This document shows positions 21,401 to 32,930 of a DNA stretch of 64,000 nt, piece by piece (the stretch's first letter is position 1; each line of letters starts with the position of its first letter). Below the pieces are notes generated by a model. That model had not been told where the DNA came from, searched no databases, and saw only the letters and a program-made list of their open reading frames with translations. Origin of the DNA: Haliotis asinina (lineage: Eukaryota; Mollusca; Gastropoda; Lepetellida; Haliotidae); the NCBI RefSeq assembly GCF_037392515.1, contig NC_090283.1, positions 12,220,501 to 12,284,500 of the forward strand. The letters are read 5' to 3'. The translations under genes were made by a program, and so were the position numbers.

Positions 21401-22126
21401 CAGTATACCCTGGATATAATGCCACCGTTCCTCCAGTAAAAATATGGCATTATAACCATGGGCACTCCACGGCAAAAGACTTTATTCAGCCATGGTTTTA
21501 GTTACGTGTGGATCAATCAGAATATTACAGGAATTTATATCTCTGTTTCAGGACAGAGGCATAGCCATTGATAGACAAACATGGATGGAACAGGTTGGAG
21601 TTTATCCTAAACTTGAATTATATTCCAGTATAAAATTTTGTATTAAATTAGAAGAATGCTTATCCCTTGTTAAGGCGCCCGTATATCGTATAGCACTATG
21701 TACATATCTAACCACAGTTTACTACTTGAAAAAGGACGAAAGTGTAACATTTTTCGCTACGAAAGATTATATCCATTATTTTTCATTCCTTATGCTGAAT
21801 ACCACTTTTGTATGCTTTTGCCTTTTTATGATATTCTGACAAACACCATTTTACCAGTATACAATAATACACTACCTACCCATGATTTGACTAGCTTATT
21901 AACCTATTATCATCTACAAAAGTCGATGTCACCAACACCCTTGTACGATTCGTATTTCTTGGCATGAAAATGAGTGTACGGTTTTTAAAAACGTAACATG
22001 TAACAACGATGGCGCTCCACATCTCTGTAATATGTCTGTATGTATTTGTATAATGGGCCTGTGGCCCCTTACTGAAATAAACATATCCCTCTCTCTCACC
22101 AGGGGCATTTTAGCCAGGGTATACTG
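21401..22126 (+). mobile_element. Small DNA transposon with TIRs carrying a LINE 3' end
   Basis: The left end cagtataccctggatataat (21401) and the right end, whose complement reads cagtataccctggctaaaat (22126), form terminal inverted repeats. TA dinucleotides lie at both outer borders. Ends starting CAG with a TA target are typical of the Tigger/pogo group. The interior is mostly a LINE fragment, so this is a composite, probably non-autonomous element. Confidence 0.65.
21487..22095 (+). mobile_element. LINE 3' fragment inside the TIR element
   Basis: The frames YPKLELYSSIKFCIKLEECL and, after a frame change, YERLYPLFFIPYAEYHFCML-LPFYD match the cysteine/histidine-rich C-terminal segment that follows RT in several LINE families (usually ...N-E-Y-H-F-L-x-x-C-P-x-Y). 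A 3' UTR with a gggcctgtggccccttactg hairpin and aataaacatatccctctctc closes it. It is 5' truncated and frame-broken. Confidence 0.55.
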
Positions 22127-24688
22127 TACTTGGTTAAGTCACACACTGTCAGATCTTTCAACAGCGGGATCTCGGAAGCACTTCTACCACCCCATAATTT
22201 GAAACATGTTGGTTTGTTTCATCTGTCGACAAAAATACTGAAAGTGTTTTGTTTCATATTGAGAAATGGCGAAGCAAACATGGTCGACATTACGCTAAAA
22301 TGTTCCATCAGTAAACTGTTATTCTTCAGTTAAAGAGAAATAACATCAGTCCATCAATAAATTGTTGTCAAACCTTTGTAAAGCCATCACTCTGCCCAGT
22401 CATCATCTGCTCAGACTGCCACCATGACGTCACAGTTTCTGTCGCAAGACGTAAATCTTCGTTCTTTAGATAGAATATTCTCAGTTCCAATTTATGGCGG
22501 TGTATTTCACTTCTTTGTCAGTCGACCTCCTGCACCAAAGAGGCGTATTCTTCCCCACCACTCTGATTTCAACTAGAGTTAACCTTCTTGGACTGAGGTG
22601 AGTGTAGCACGCCTTCCACAGAAATATTGATTAATCTTCTAACTTGCTGAGTTTCTTGACAGATAGCTTTTTCTGGGTGTATTCGTGTGATGGTTTTCTA
22701 TTAAATTTCCCAACTTTTAACCGTTGACTTTCCCTAACATTGACAGGCTTTTGCCTTGATCAAATAACGTTTCAGTTGTCATTAAGTTCAATGATATTGC
22801 ATATAAAAGATAATATTAACAAAAGTTTATAAATTATTCCCTAAAATATATGTTTGCTGTATTTCAAACCGATTTTACGAAGTACTATTTGTCGTAGCGT
22901 AGTTATGTTATCGCTGGAGACGTTACGTTTAATACGCGCAGGAATACGAACCAGCTGTTTGAGGCCTCAAGTCCTGTCTCCGGGTGGTTTGTAATTCTCG
23001 TTTTTTCTTTTTAAATTACATTTGAAAGGCTCGACACTGTGAACCTTATTTCAACTCGACCATGTTTCCCGTAATCACTCGTAGCTCATTGGTTATTCTC
23101 TAAGATTTTGCCTATGCCCATTTATTCCTGGAATACAACGTTAGGCCGTCTCGTGCCGTCATCACCCTTTTGAAAATCAATTCCAACATTACCATAGCTG
23201 GGAAGGAGCCCTGACTTCATTGAACATCATGTTAAATGCCGAGTTCGAACTAGACCGTTCAAAGTTAAGAATTGAGGCGTAAACTGTATCAGGATATTGC
23301 AGAGGAATCATATACCAATAACATGATGCCTAAATGGCAGTATGAGGACGCGACAGGCAGATGTTATAAGGCCGGGGGATGGCTACACATTACACTGATG
23401 CAGTGGCCTGCCGTGGTCCATACAGTCAGAACAGCCACAGTTTATAAACTCTGGGACAATCAGACTTGTTGTTTTGTCATGGTGACCATAGTTTGAACCA
23501 TTGTTGTTCACATTTCAGTTCATTCTTCTCAGATTGAAGTAACATACGTTCCATGTTTCGATTTCGGTTTTGATTTAGCTGAAATCAGAGTAAAATGTGT
23601 TACCATTCTAGTCCTTGTAATTTTCAAAGCATATGCACCAGCATGTGATTACTCACTCATTTTAAAAAGATGGGCTATCGCATGATGGATGCCCATGGAT
23701 ATATTTCATTATTCAAATTCAGTATGGTAACTTGTCATTTGTAGTATAACCGCCCCGGGTCTGTAAGCGAAGAGGCGTAATGTGTCACCGTAACTTTTTA
23801 TATTCTAATAAAATATTTTATGAACATAAACTTAGTTCATTATTATTAACCACCCTGAAACCAAAACCCCACGTCTTAATTATGCTTAAATGGTATTTTC
23901 TAATGGAAACATATAGACAAAAAATATGTGACACTTGTAAAATCGGATTAGGCACTACATCGCAATGATATACTGGGATTTTATAAAAAATATTAAACAA
24001 TACAAGTGCGGTTTAGCGATGTTTACTGGAATACAACATTGATAAAAAGTGACTGCTCCCTTGCGAAAGACAAATCCGGATTGTTTGCCACACTTGCCCG
24101 GAGTCTAGCACCTTCAAGATTTTACTTCACATACTACTGGAATGATGCAGCCGTGCATCATTTCATGTCATGCCATATATTAATGCAAAAAGATGCCGTG
24201 TGGTGTTATCTTTAATCATTGTTTAACTGTTGACAGGAAACGTTCGAAATCTGTCTGATTTGACACTCAGCATCACCCTTGAAAAGATGTAATATTCAAA
24301 GTCAGATCACAAATTCAGCATTGTGTGTGTCCAACAATGCATTTTTGACAACGACGACGCATAGATGACACTGAGCGTTTGACGAAAGCTTTGTGAATGA
24401 TATTCCATGTTTGGACTACACCTCGTCCAATCCAGCTTGGTCACTGGGTACGACCAGAGACCATATACCGATATATGGTCTCAGGTACGACTTAAACGTT
24501 GCCCCTTTTCGTCCGAAACAGGCTCAATAGGGAACGGGTCCACAGAAACAAGGCAAGGGAAGTACATGAATGGTCCTCTATCTAAGGAAATCACACAAAC
24601 AACATGTGGACAACACAAACAACATGTGGACTTGCATTAGCTTACTGAAGCGTGATGTCCTTGAACAGATGACTTTATTACTCGCCCG
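22127..24688. other. No gene called; short candidate frames only
   Basis: This 2.5-kb stretch is AT-rich. It holds a 50-codon frame at 22424-22576 (listed separately) and a short hairpin at 24457-24492 in which gagaccatat and atatggtctc are inverted around accgat, with ggtacgac repeated outside. Frames at 23272-23496 and 24006-24215 have no recognisable features. Confidence 0.45.
22424..22576 (+). CDS. Small ORF of 50 codons with perfect start context
   Basis: gccaccATGACGTC matches the animal initiation consensus. The product (MTSQFLSQDVNLRSLDRIFS, then a hydrophobic patch GGVFHFFV and a basic SRPPAPKRRI end) has no recognised domain. It may be a short peptide gene, a first exon or chance. 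There is no neighbouring exon that I can connect. Confidence 0.2.
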   Translation: MTSQFLSQDVNLRSLDRIFSVPIYGGVFHFFVSRPPAPKRRILPHHSDFN

Positions 24689-24689
24689 T

Positions 24690-25050
24690 TGAAGATACTG
24701 CAGTGTAATATTTTTACGGCAATATTGCACTAGTGTAATACCGCTTGACGTATGACGTCAAAGTGGTTCAAAGTTGTGACGTCACAATGCTAATGCCGAT
24801 GTCGCAATTTTACTAGACCTTGCTTGACACTCGGAAAACTGCGAGTCCTCACACTGTAGGGAATTTCGCGGCAGTTTCTGTCAATTTATGTTGGCGAGTA
24901 ATAAACATAATACTAAACTCGCTTCTGTGAAATATAATTTTTATTAAACTCGTTAAGGATTTAGTATCAAACTCGCTTTCGCTCGTTTAATACCAAATCA
25001 TTAACTCGTTTAATAAAAATGGTATTACACCGAAGGTCGTTTAGTATCCT
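24690..25050. mobile_element. Foldback-type repeat with internal inverted arms
   Basis: atttttattaaactcgttaa near 24938 is matched in inverted form by ttaactcgtttaataaaaat near 25001, and a second inner pair centres on actcgctttcgctcgt. The segment also has two tgacgtca motifs about 26 bp apart (cgtatgacgtcaaag, gtgacgtcacaatg). The boundaries are approximate. It is probably a non-autonomous element, but no clean TIR or duplication was found. Confidence 0.4.
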
Positions 25051-25475
25051 CTATGCACATGTCGCCCAATAATCTCATCTCTATATCGCAGTCAAATTGC
25101 CACGGACAATGACAAGCTGTGTTAAACCATGAGATTCCGCTCCATACCTCAACGCTTTTCTACCTTACCGTCAACTGTCAACCACTTCTCAGCATACTGC
25201 TCAACATCGTCGCATATGAACCTTTGCCCTGCCATCGGAGCTGTCCAGCAGAAATCTCTACTGGTCAGTGAACAAACACCGTCCCAGTTCTGTCTCATGT
25301 GCCGTAGATGCTGTCTTCACCCGGCTTTTTGGTGACGTTGGAACAAAATTGGACATATTGCAGGACGTCGGGGCCGGATGTTGCGCTCCGTCAATAGCTT
25401 CCGTACAGTCCTAGATTTGATTGGACATAAACCGGTAATAGCCTGAGCACCGTGGTTGTCTTATAAAGTGATATA

Positions 25476-25653
25476 CAGTGGAAGCTGTCTAAACCGGCAC
25501 TAATTGGAACTGAAGAAATACTAATTCTGTTTAGACAAAGTGCTGGATTCTAGAGTGATGGTAAATGTACAAGCCATGAATGGGGCTGAGATTATATGCC
25601 GGTGTTGATAACTTGCTGGATTGGCCAGATGCCGGTTTTGACAGCTTCCACTG
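25476..25653. mobile_element. Short MITE (178 bp), pogo/Tigger-like ends
   Basis: The left end cagtggaagctgtctaaacc and the right end, whose complement is cagtggaagctgtcaaaacc, form TIRs of about 23 bp with one mismatch, followed by ggc on both sides. TA lies immediately outside each end. The interior is too short to code for a transposase. Confidence 0.85.
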
Positions 25654-26019
25654 TAAAGTGACCACGAAGCGGGTTTCCAGTCCCGATCTTGGTGTTTTGT
25701 GTGGTTTCTCTCTGTAGGTGAAGTGTTTAACTCAACTGCAGATGTTGTTGCATATTATCTGGCCTAGCTGCAAGTTCCAGTGTTAAAAGAATCTATAAAT
25801 TAATACTGAAGGAGTTTCTCGTCAGTTGCATATGTTCATCAGGGAAAACATATTCTACTGAACTCAATAAATATTATAATATTGGTGTTGTTGTACACGA
25901 CGTGAGCCTCTGTCAAGCATGATCAGTTAGACTCCACTATATTCAGCTCAAGTAATACATGTAGTAGTGCATCGGAGGCGTGAATTTTTAATTAAATATT
26001 TGAGCGTTCATATGTTCTT

Positions 26020-26215
26020 AAAATATGTTCTTGCTGATGGAAGGGTCGCAATTCCTGACAGTCAGGTCAGCCTGTATGATGATTGCATTTTACAGACTAA
26101 TATACATGGTCTTGATACGATCATCTATCACGCCTCTGTGAAGCTTCATGCACAAAACCTAACATGAAAAGACTTCAGTCTTCATCGTTCTTTCCCATAT
26201 TTCTCCGAGGTATAA
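26020..26215 (+). repeat. Unnamed interspersed repeat, uninterrupted copy
   Basis: It runs from ttcttgctgatggaagggtc, through gacagtcaggtcagcctgta, to cattttacagactaatatac, catgcacaaaacctaacatg and catcgttctttcccatattt. It is collinear with the interrupted copy at 19245-19735. The family is not recognised. Confidence 0.55.
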
Positions 26216-26254
26216 CAATAAAACAATATCTAAAAAAATGGACTAGAGTGCAGT

Positions 26255-26395
26255 TTGGGGTAGAAAAGGCCTTCAGCAACCCATGCTTGCCATAAAACGC
26301 GACTATGCTTGTCGTAAGAGGCGACGAACGGGATCGCGTGGTCAGGATCGTTGACTTGGTTGACACATGTCATCGGTTCCCAATTGCGCAGATAA
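26255..26395 (+). mobile_element. Type-2 SINE, 5' half only
   Basis: ggggtagaaaaggccttcag, aacccatgcttgccataaaa, gcgacgaacgggatcgcgtg and gacacatgtcatcggttccc are present. The copy stops abruptly after aattgcgcagat, so the 3' tail is missing. Confidence 0.8.
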
Positions 26396-26481
26396 GGGAG
26401 ACTATATAGAGAGGGAGAAGAAACTCACCGAAAAGCCCTTGAATGTGTGCCTCGGGCCGTTAGGTAACCAGTGTAGCCAAT

Positions 26482-26542
26482 ATGGCGGTAGCTTTGTATT
26501 CAAGATTGAGCCGGGTTCATTTTCAACAGCTGATTAAATTCG
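26482..26542 (+). CDS. Candidate first exon encoding a mitochondrial-type leader
   Basis: CAATATGGCGG (a YY1-like start motif) opens 20 codons, MAVALYSRLSRVHFQQLIKF, followed by one base and a consensus donor gtgagt. The peptide is rich in Arg, Ser and hydrophobic residues, has no acidic residue and could form an amphipathic helix, as mitochondrial presequences do. The end is phase 1. I found no downstream exon in the next kilobases, so the gene is unidentified. Confidence 0.35.
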
Positions 26543-26734
26543 GTGAGTGTTGTGACAACTGAAAACCTATATGCAGGAGATAAGTTAACTGTTTTGTCAC
26601 TTCAGTTTAAGTCAAATAATTGTGATTAATGTCAGTATTGGGACAGCAGATTTGTAATCGGTATGTTATAGCTCACTGGCTTCCATTCTCGATTCACGGC
26701 GAAAATTAAGTCGATAAAAACATTCATTTAATTT

Positions 26735-27240
26735 TTAGAGGGAAACATACCTTTAATTGAAAAGTCTTTCCAAGTAATAGTGATAGCTTTATGACGTAAA
26801 ATAATTACGGTGTATTTGAGGAGTGTGAAAAATATGACATGTCGCCGATCTGTTCTGATCCGCCATTGAAACACTACACGACGTTGTTTGAGTGGTCCTA
26901 GTCCTTGTTCCAAAACCTCTCTCACATATACCTTTCATTCTTATGAGGGGAATATACGATCAGGTGACATGTGTTTGCATGAAATAGTGATAGTTTCATC
27001 ATCTGAAAAAAACATGATTCTGATTTGATTTGATCAAACATACATTACGCTGCGTTGTTCGAGTGTTTCACATAGACCTTTAATTTTAATGAAGGGAATA
27101 TACCGTCAGGTAAAAGTTGTTTGCAAGTAATAGTGATAGTTTTGTGATTTTAGAAAGATTGTTATGGCGTATGACATATGTGTGAAAGATATGACGATCT
27201 GATCTGAGCCGCCATTGATGTTGGTGATACTTTAGGGCTA
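26735..27240. repeat. Three diverged, roughly tandem copies of a 150-210 bp segment
   Basis: The core aatagtgatag(c/t)ttt is found near 26777, 26983 and 27130. Each copy has a preceding ttnaatt..agggaatata segment and a following gatctg/gatccgccattg segment. Copies differ by many substitutions and indels, so the duplication is old. Confidence 0.5.
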
Positions 27241-27764
27241 CATTTTTGTAACTTCTTTCTTGTTGATCTTTTTAAATGACAAAACTGGAAAGGTGTTTAT
27301 AAAACTTTGTGACAGTTTAACACTTACTGTTTTTGAGGGCAGTGTGACAGTGTCAGTTAACATGTTTGTTAATATCCATGCCTTTCCCCACATGCAAAAA
27401 GATATATTGAATTATTAATTTAAACAAAAATGTCTCAAAGTAGATTTTTTAGAAGGACAGCTGTTCTTTAACATGTTCTTTAACATGTTTTGGGAGGGAT
27501 GGTCGAGATGTATCTTGTATTCTTTCATTCATTCATATATGTACTTCTTTCTTTCATTCATTCACTTACAATTCATGCTCTTAATTCTTACTATAATCCA
27601 TTCATTCATTGTAAAATTCCAACTGATAAAATAAACTGGCTGAAGTTCTGTTTAACACAACTGGAAACGAGCCAAGTCACTGTGTGCGTTGGGGCATGAC
27701 AAGGCAAACGTTAATTAGTACAAATGTTAAAGAAAGCAAGGAAGTGAGAGGGATTAGATTATCT
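27241..27764. other. No gene seen
   Basis: A short duplicated ttctttaacatgtt at about 27463-27490 and a ttcattcattca-rich stretch at 27520-27610 are the only patterns. Confidence 0.5.
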
Positions 27765-27845
27765 CTGCGTCGATCGGTGCTCATGCTGTTGAGCACTGGA
27801 TTGTCTGTTCTAAACTCGATTATTTACAGACCGCCGCAATATAGC
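27765..27845 (+). mobile_element. Type-2 SINE, internal fragment
   Basis: gatcggtgctcatgctgttg, agcactggattgtctgttct and cgattatttacagaccgccg match the middle of the family. Both ends are missing. Confidence 0.75.
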
Positions 27846-28892
27846 TTACTCTCCAGCTCTCTCTTAAACTTTAAACTCTTTTTACTTTCCCAGTACATAT
27901 AAAATGTATGTTTCATGTAAGTCAGACTGACATTGCCGGTACACGATAACAGGTGGGTCATCGTGACCTTGGAACAAATGCACCTATGCTTGGTTGTCTC
28001 GAATCACTGCGTGTGGTGATACCGGATTTCTCCCGACCTACTTTCGTATTGCTTGTTCACTGACTACTGCAACCAACGCAAACGTATTTAAACAGGTAAT
28101 ATTTTTCTCGTGAAAATGAAACACCACGGGGTTTGTTTATTGTTTCGTTTTAGGCTACTGAAGCAATGCAGTTATGCAATATATAGAATGGCAAACAATA
28201 ACCGTAACAATAATAGGTAATTGATAAAGAGTGTCACATGAATGTGGCCATGTGGAAAGTATAAGTACAAGTTTGGTTTGAATGGCACTCTAGATGTTAG
28301 TGGTACAGAGATAACAAAACGTTTTGGATAAACAGCTTCTATGTTTTTACAATAGCGACCTTTCGATATGGATTCCTATATCGCTTAGATTCTATATCGA
28401 TACATCGGTATTGTGAAAATGTAGAAGTTGATCATCCTTAAAGTTTGTCATTTCAAATGTTACATGTCATGAAGCCAATCTATAGGAAGGATAAAATTGT
28501 AACGAAACTGAATTGTGGATGCAAGTAGAGTAGCTACTTCAAACAACTGAGAATGTAACTTTGACCCGCCATGCATAGTGAACATGTTCCTACCTGACTA
28601 CATTATCTGAAGGTGACACGATACTTTACGTCATGCGGCAGTGGGCTATATACACATGCAATACATATACACGTACCTGTGGCGCAGTAGACCTGTCCTA
28701 TATTTAACTATTTACAAGTCAAGGTGTGTGAAGGGTAAGTTGGATACTTTCTTCCGTGTTATAACTAATCTTTCTTTATTGATGTTTTATGCTTCTCATT
28801 TTGATAAAATTTGTTTGAATAACCTGCTTCCAAATTTATGTTTCATGTAAAGAATCAGGACTAAATGCCATCTTATCTGAAGAACACAAAGT
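27846..28892. other. No gene seen
   Basis: AT-rich DNA with no supported exon or repeat. Confidence 0.5.
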
Positions 28893-29432
28893 GGTATATG
28901 TGTAAGATATATCAGTAATGTGGTGTAGTGTAGTGGTTATTGTAGTGTGTAGTGTAGTGTGGTGTAGTGGTATATGTGTAAGATATATCAGTAATGTGGT
29001 GTAGTGTAGTGGTTATTGTAGTGTGTAGTGTGGTGTGGTGTAGTGGTATATGTGTAAGATATATCAGTAATGTGGTGTAGTGTAGTGGTTATTGTAGTGT
29101 GTAGTGTAGTGTGGTGTAGTGGTATATGTGTAAGATATATCAGTAATGTGGTGTAGTGTAGTGGTTATTGTAGTGTGTAGTGTAGTGTGGTGTAGTGGTA
29201 TATGTGTAAGATATATCAGTAATGTGATGTAGTGTAGTGGTTATTGTAGTGTGTAGTGTAGTGTGGTGTAGTGGTATATGTGTAAGATATATCAGTAATG
29301 TGATGTAGTGTAGTGGTTATTGTAGTGTGTAGTGTAGTCTGGTGTAGTGGTATATGTGTAAGATATATCAGTAATGTGGTGTAGTGTAGTGGTTATTGTA
29401 GTGTGTAGTGTAGTGTGGTGTAGTGGTATATG
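28893..29432. repeat. 76-bp tandem repeat, about 7 copies
   Basis: Units begin ggtatatgtgtaagatatat followed by cagtaatgtg and a series of gtagt-rich words. Copies are spaced exactly 76 bp apart (28893, 28969, 29045 and so on) and differ at only a few sites. The unit itself contains degenerate tgtag repeats, so it probably arose from the simple repeat to its right. Confidence 0.95.
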
Positions 29433-29880
29433 TGTTGGGTAGTGGTATATTTGTAGAGTAGTGAAGTGGCATACATGTAGTATAGTGATATATTTCTAGA
29501 GTAGTGAAGTGGCATACATGTAGTATAGTGATATTGTGTAGTGTAGTGTAGTGTAGTGTAGTGTAGTGTAGTGTAGTGTAGTGTAGTGTAGTGTAGTGTA
29601 GTGTAGTGTAGTGTAGTGTAGTGGTATATGTTTCTTGTAGAGACGTGTAGTTATATATGTGTAGTGTATTGGTATGTGTGTAGTTTTGCGGTATGTGTGT
29701 AGTGTGGTGAAGTGGTATGTTGTGTTTTGTAGTGATACTGATGAGAATATGTTGTGCTAGTGAGGACATGTGAGCTGATGAGAAGGTGAGAGCTGGTGAG
29801 AATGTGTGTGCTGGTGAGAAGTTGAGTGCTGGTGAGAATGTGTGTGTTGGTGAGAAGGTGAGTGCTGGTGTGCTGATACC
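29433..29880. repeat. GT-rich simple repeats: (GTAGT)n and 19-bp units
   Basis: 29537-29623 is an almost pure pentanucleotide gtagt tract. 29460-29530 holds two copies of a segment with ggcatacatgtagtatagtg. 29765-29872 holds alternating 19-bp words, ctggtgagaatgtgtgtg and ctggtgagaagttgagtg. The plus strand is almost free of C throughout. Confidence 0.9.
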
Positions 29881-31019
29881 TCTGCTGTCGTGAGACAGCG
29901 GGACTGTTCCCAGCAGTTTATTTTAATCGTCGCCACACATATTAGCAAACATCTGTATGCCATATAGCTTTAACAAATGACACTCTACGACAGGATGCAG
30001 TGTGAAAGTATTCATGTACGGAAAAAATCGCAGGAAAAACCTGTGAAAACTAAGAAACAATCTTCAAAACGACAATCTGCTGATGTCCGTGCTAATGTCT
30101 GTGATGCCTCCGTACATCATTGTAATCGGTTCCTTGTTTTGCCAGTCTCTGTCCCTACCCTTAGAGTGACTGTGTCAATACCCCTAGAGTGACTGTGTCC
30201 TTAGCTACACAATTTCAGTTACGTCAAGTGGAATCTACCACTCATTTTTCAGATACATACAGTTTCTGAGGTTTCGTCCAAGGTATACGTACCCATTCCA
30301 CTATAGCAGATTTACTGGAACGCACACCCTAGATAGTATCGACAATGCTCTAGTGAAAGCTTTAAATAATTATACTCGACAGAAATATATCTAGTTTGAC
30401 TTGCATTGTGAACTGTGACAGAACTGTACATGATGTATAGTTTGTCATTTTGGGTAGTAGTGGTCGGGGAATCTCGGGAAACTTAGAAGCCAATCACATT
30501 AAAGGCTTCAGTTCGTATTGGTGCTGTGAGTAAAGGTATTCTTATCACAGGGTTATTACTAAACAGCGGCGGGATAAACCGATCTCACTCACTCAACCAC
30601 TTTGCATTTTACTGAAAGCCACCACATTTACGCTTACAATGAGTCACGTTCCGCACAAAGTGACACATGTATACGGGCGATTATGTTTCGTTACTCCAAA
30701 CCATCAAAGTCAGGGGGAAAACACAACCACAGTGTACACATACACATTTTAGTCGTTCGGTTGTTGGTGGTGACAAACCTCCCTGTGCATGATATCAGCA
30801 CAAGATATGATCTACACAGATAACAAATGTGAATGTTTATGTACATAGTATACAGTCTGTCTGTGAATATAGCTGCCCAATATTGTGGTATTCAAGAGCT
30901 GTGCCTCTGCATATCACGTGATGTGATACTACTTTATATTAATGTAACAATCAGCAGACACATATTAATCACACACAAAAAACAAACAAACCAAAAAGAA
31001 ACCCAAACTGGACAGGCAT
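29881..31019. other. No gene seen; one SINE tail
   Basis: A type-1 SINE 3' remnant (ttattactaaacagcggcgg, actcactcact) lies near 30550-30600. Other frames are unsupported. Confidence 0.5.
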
Positions 31020-31620
31020 GCATACCACCACACATCACAGGAACATACTCACATGTACACACTATACGCACGTACACAATGCTCACATACACACACCACA
31101 CAACACACACAATCCTCACACTTACACACCACACGCACATACACACAATACTCACATGTACCCACCACACAACACATACACACATTATAGTCACATACAC
31201 ACAACACACGCACATACACACAATACTCACATGTACCCATCACACAACACATACACACACTATAGTCACATACACACAACACACGCACATACACACAATA
31301 CTCACATGTACCCACCACACAACACATACACACACGATAGTCACGTACACACAACACACGCACATACACACAATACTCACATGTACCCATCACACAACAC
31401 ATACACACACTATAGTCACATACACACAACACACGCACATACACACAATAATCACATGTACTCACTACACAACACATACACACACTATAGTCACATACAC
31501 ACAACACATGCACATACACTCTCTCATACACAGACCATACTCGCACGATACTCACATATACACACGATACTCACATATACACACGATACTCACATATACA
31601 CATCACAATACACTCGTACA
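31020..31620. repeat. CA-rich minisatellite with 75-bp units
   Basis: Five or so 75-bp units contain cacgcacatacacacaatac, tcacatgtaccca and cacactatagtcacat. They sit between less regular cacatacac repeats. 75 bp is 25 codons, so long Thr/His-rich frames stay open in several registers. I judge them non-coding. The last part (31545-31600) switches to an 18-bp atactcacatatacacac unit. Confidence 0.93.
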
Positions 31621-31784
31621 CACATCATACGCTATACAAGCATATTCTATTCTATAAAAAATCATCATTTCATGCAGTAACGCCAAATATCACCAAACAT
31701 TATTATTTAATGTATGATTCTACGCGGAGTAGTAGAAAAGTAAAGCAAAAACCTCCAGTCTCTTCGTCTTATCGAGAAGCATGA
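31621..31784. other. No feature seen
   Basis: Short AT-rich DNA between the CA-rich array and the LINE tail. Confidence 0.5.
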
Positions 31785-32930
31785 CTGAGTGAGTTATGTG
31801 ACTTAATATTTAACGTCACATCGGCAATATCTCAGCCATATCGTGACGAGAACATTCAACATTGAAAAAGAGCATGTATACATTATAAAAACCTGTCAAC
31901 GAAGGACAGTAAAACTAGAATATCACAATCTCAATTTAAACTAGCATGGAAAGTTAAAACTAATAGCACTATTTAGACAATACAAAATAAAAACAGACTA
32001 TAGATCGCCAACAACAGAAGGAGATCACCACACTAGGAACTATGGGGACTTACAGTACCTTTGCTACCTACATGGACCCTAGTTGGATTTACACCATCCC
32101 TTCAGCTGCTGGCGATTGTACGAAAAGTTACCCAAAATAAAAATAACATGAATACTACGATTAAAATCCCTTGTGATGGAGAATTCAACACAGTCAAGCA
32201 GAATATGCTTGACCGTGACTCTCTCATCACAAGGAATACAAAACGGAGGATCCTCACCGCTTAACAGGTGCACATGAGTATACCTAGTATGGCCAATACG
32301 ACATCGTCTTAAAATAACCTCTTCAAATCTGGACTGACAACCGAAGTAGGTGTAACCATTATACGGTTTTATTTCATGTAATTTATAATTTATACCTACT
32401 TGGGTGTCCCACTTCTTCTACATCAGATCACGGATGTAAGTTCTAATGCTAACTTTATAATCAGAGTATCGAATAAGAAGTGGTGTCACGGATTTGTTGA
32501 GTGCTGTCTTGGCAGCAGGATCGGCCATTGCGTTACCGGAAATGCTGGGTAATCAACAAAAGACGATGTCGAATTGGCCAGTGACAAGATTATTATACAA
32601 TTCAACAATTTCAATTAAAAGTGGATGTTTACAAGAGATACTTTTAATAGTCTGAAGGCAAGAAAGAGAGTCGGAGTAGATTATATATTGTTTACGTTTA
32701 GGGATTCTTTGAATATATTTAAGAGCTGTTAATATGGCGTTAGCTTCAGCTGTAAAAATAGAACTGTTGTCTGGTAATCTAGAAGATATTGTGTAATCTG
32801 GAGCATGACTGATGTTAAGGACACTGATATATGACTTCGTGTAACGCGTGCCCGAAATAAACAACTGGTGGTTGACTTTAACCCTCATGACGCAAGCCCG
32901 TACTTTGGTCACACAAAGTCGACTATACTA
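31785..32930 (-). mobile_element. LINE, I/Nimb-like, 5'-truncated: RNase H to 3' tail
   Basis: Read on the minus strand, it starts in the RNase H domain (SIFTAEANAILTAL and YIIYSDSLSCLQTI carry the catalytic E and D). It continues through a segment corresponding to KW-D-T-Q-V, then GEDPPFCIPCDERVTVKHIL-LDC, a C-terminal C-x2-C...H...C element typical of RNase H-bearing LINEs. After a short 3' UTR it ends gatatggctgagatattgcc, gatgtgacgttaa and actcactcagt. Several stops and shifts break the frame, so it is a dead copy. It is closely related to the LINE block at 51.7-58.2 kb and preserves the C-terminal and 3' regions missing from one copy there. Confidence 0.85.

Noticed and set aside
24457-24492. 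Regulatory palindrome gagaccatat...atatggtctc
   Set aside because: Short, isolated and without promoter context; kept only as a note in the surrounding stretch.
29368-29769. Tyr/Thr/His-rich minus-strand frame
   Set aside because: Translation of the GT-rich simple repeats.
30833-31680. Thr/His-rich frames of 220-274 codons
   Set aside because: Produced by the 75-bp CA-rich tandem repeat, open in several registers at once.
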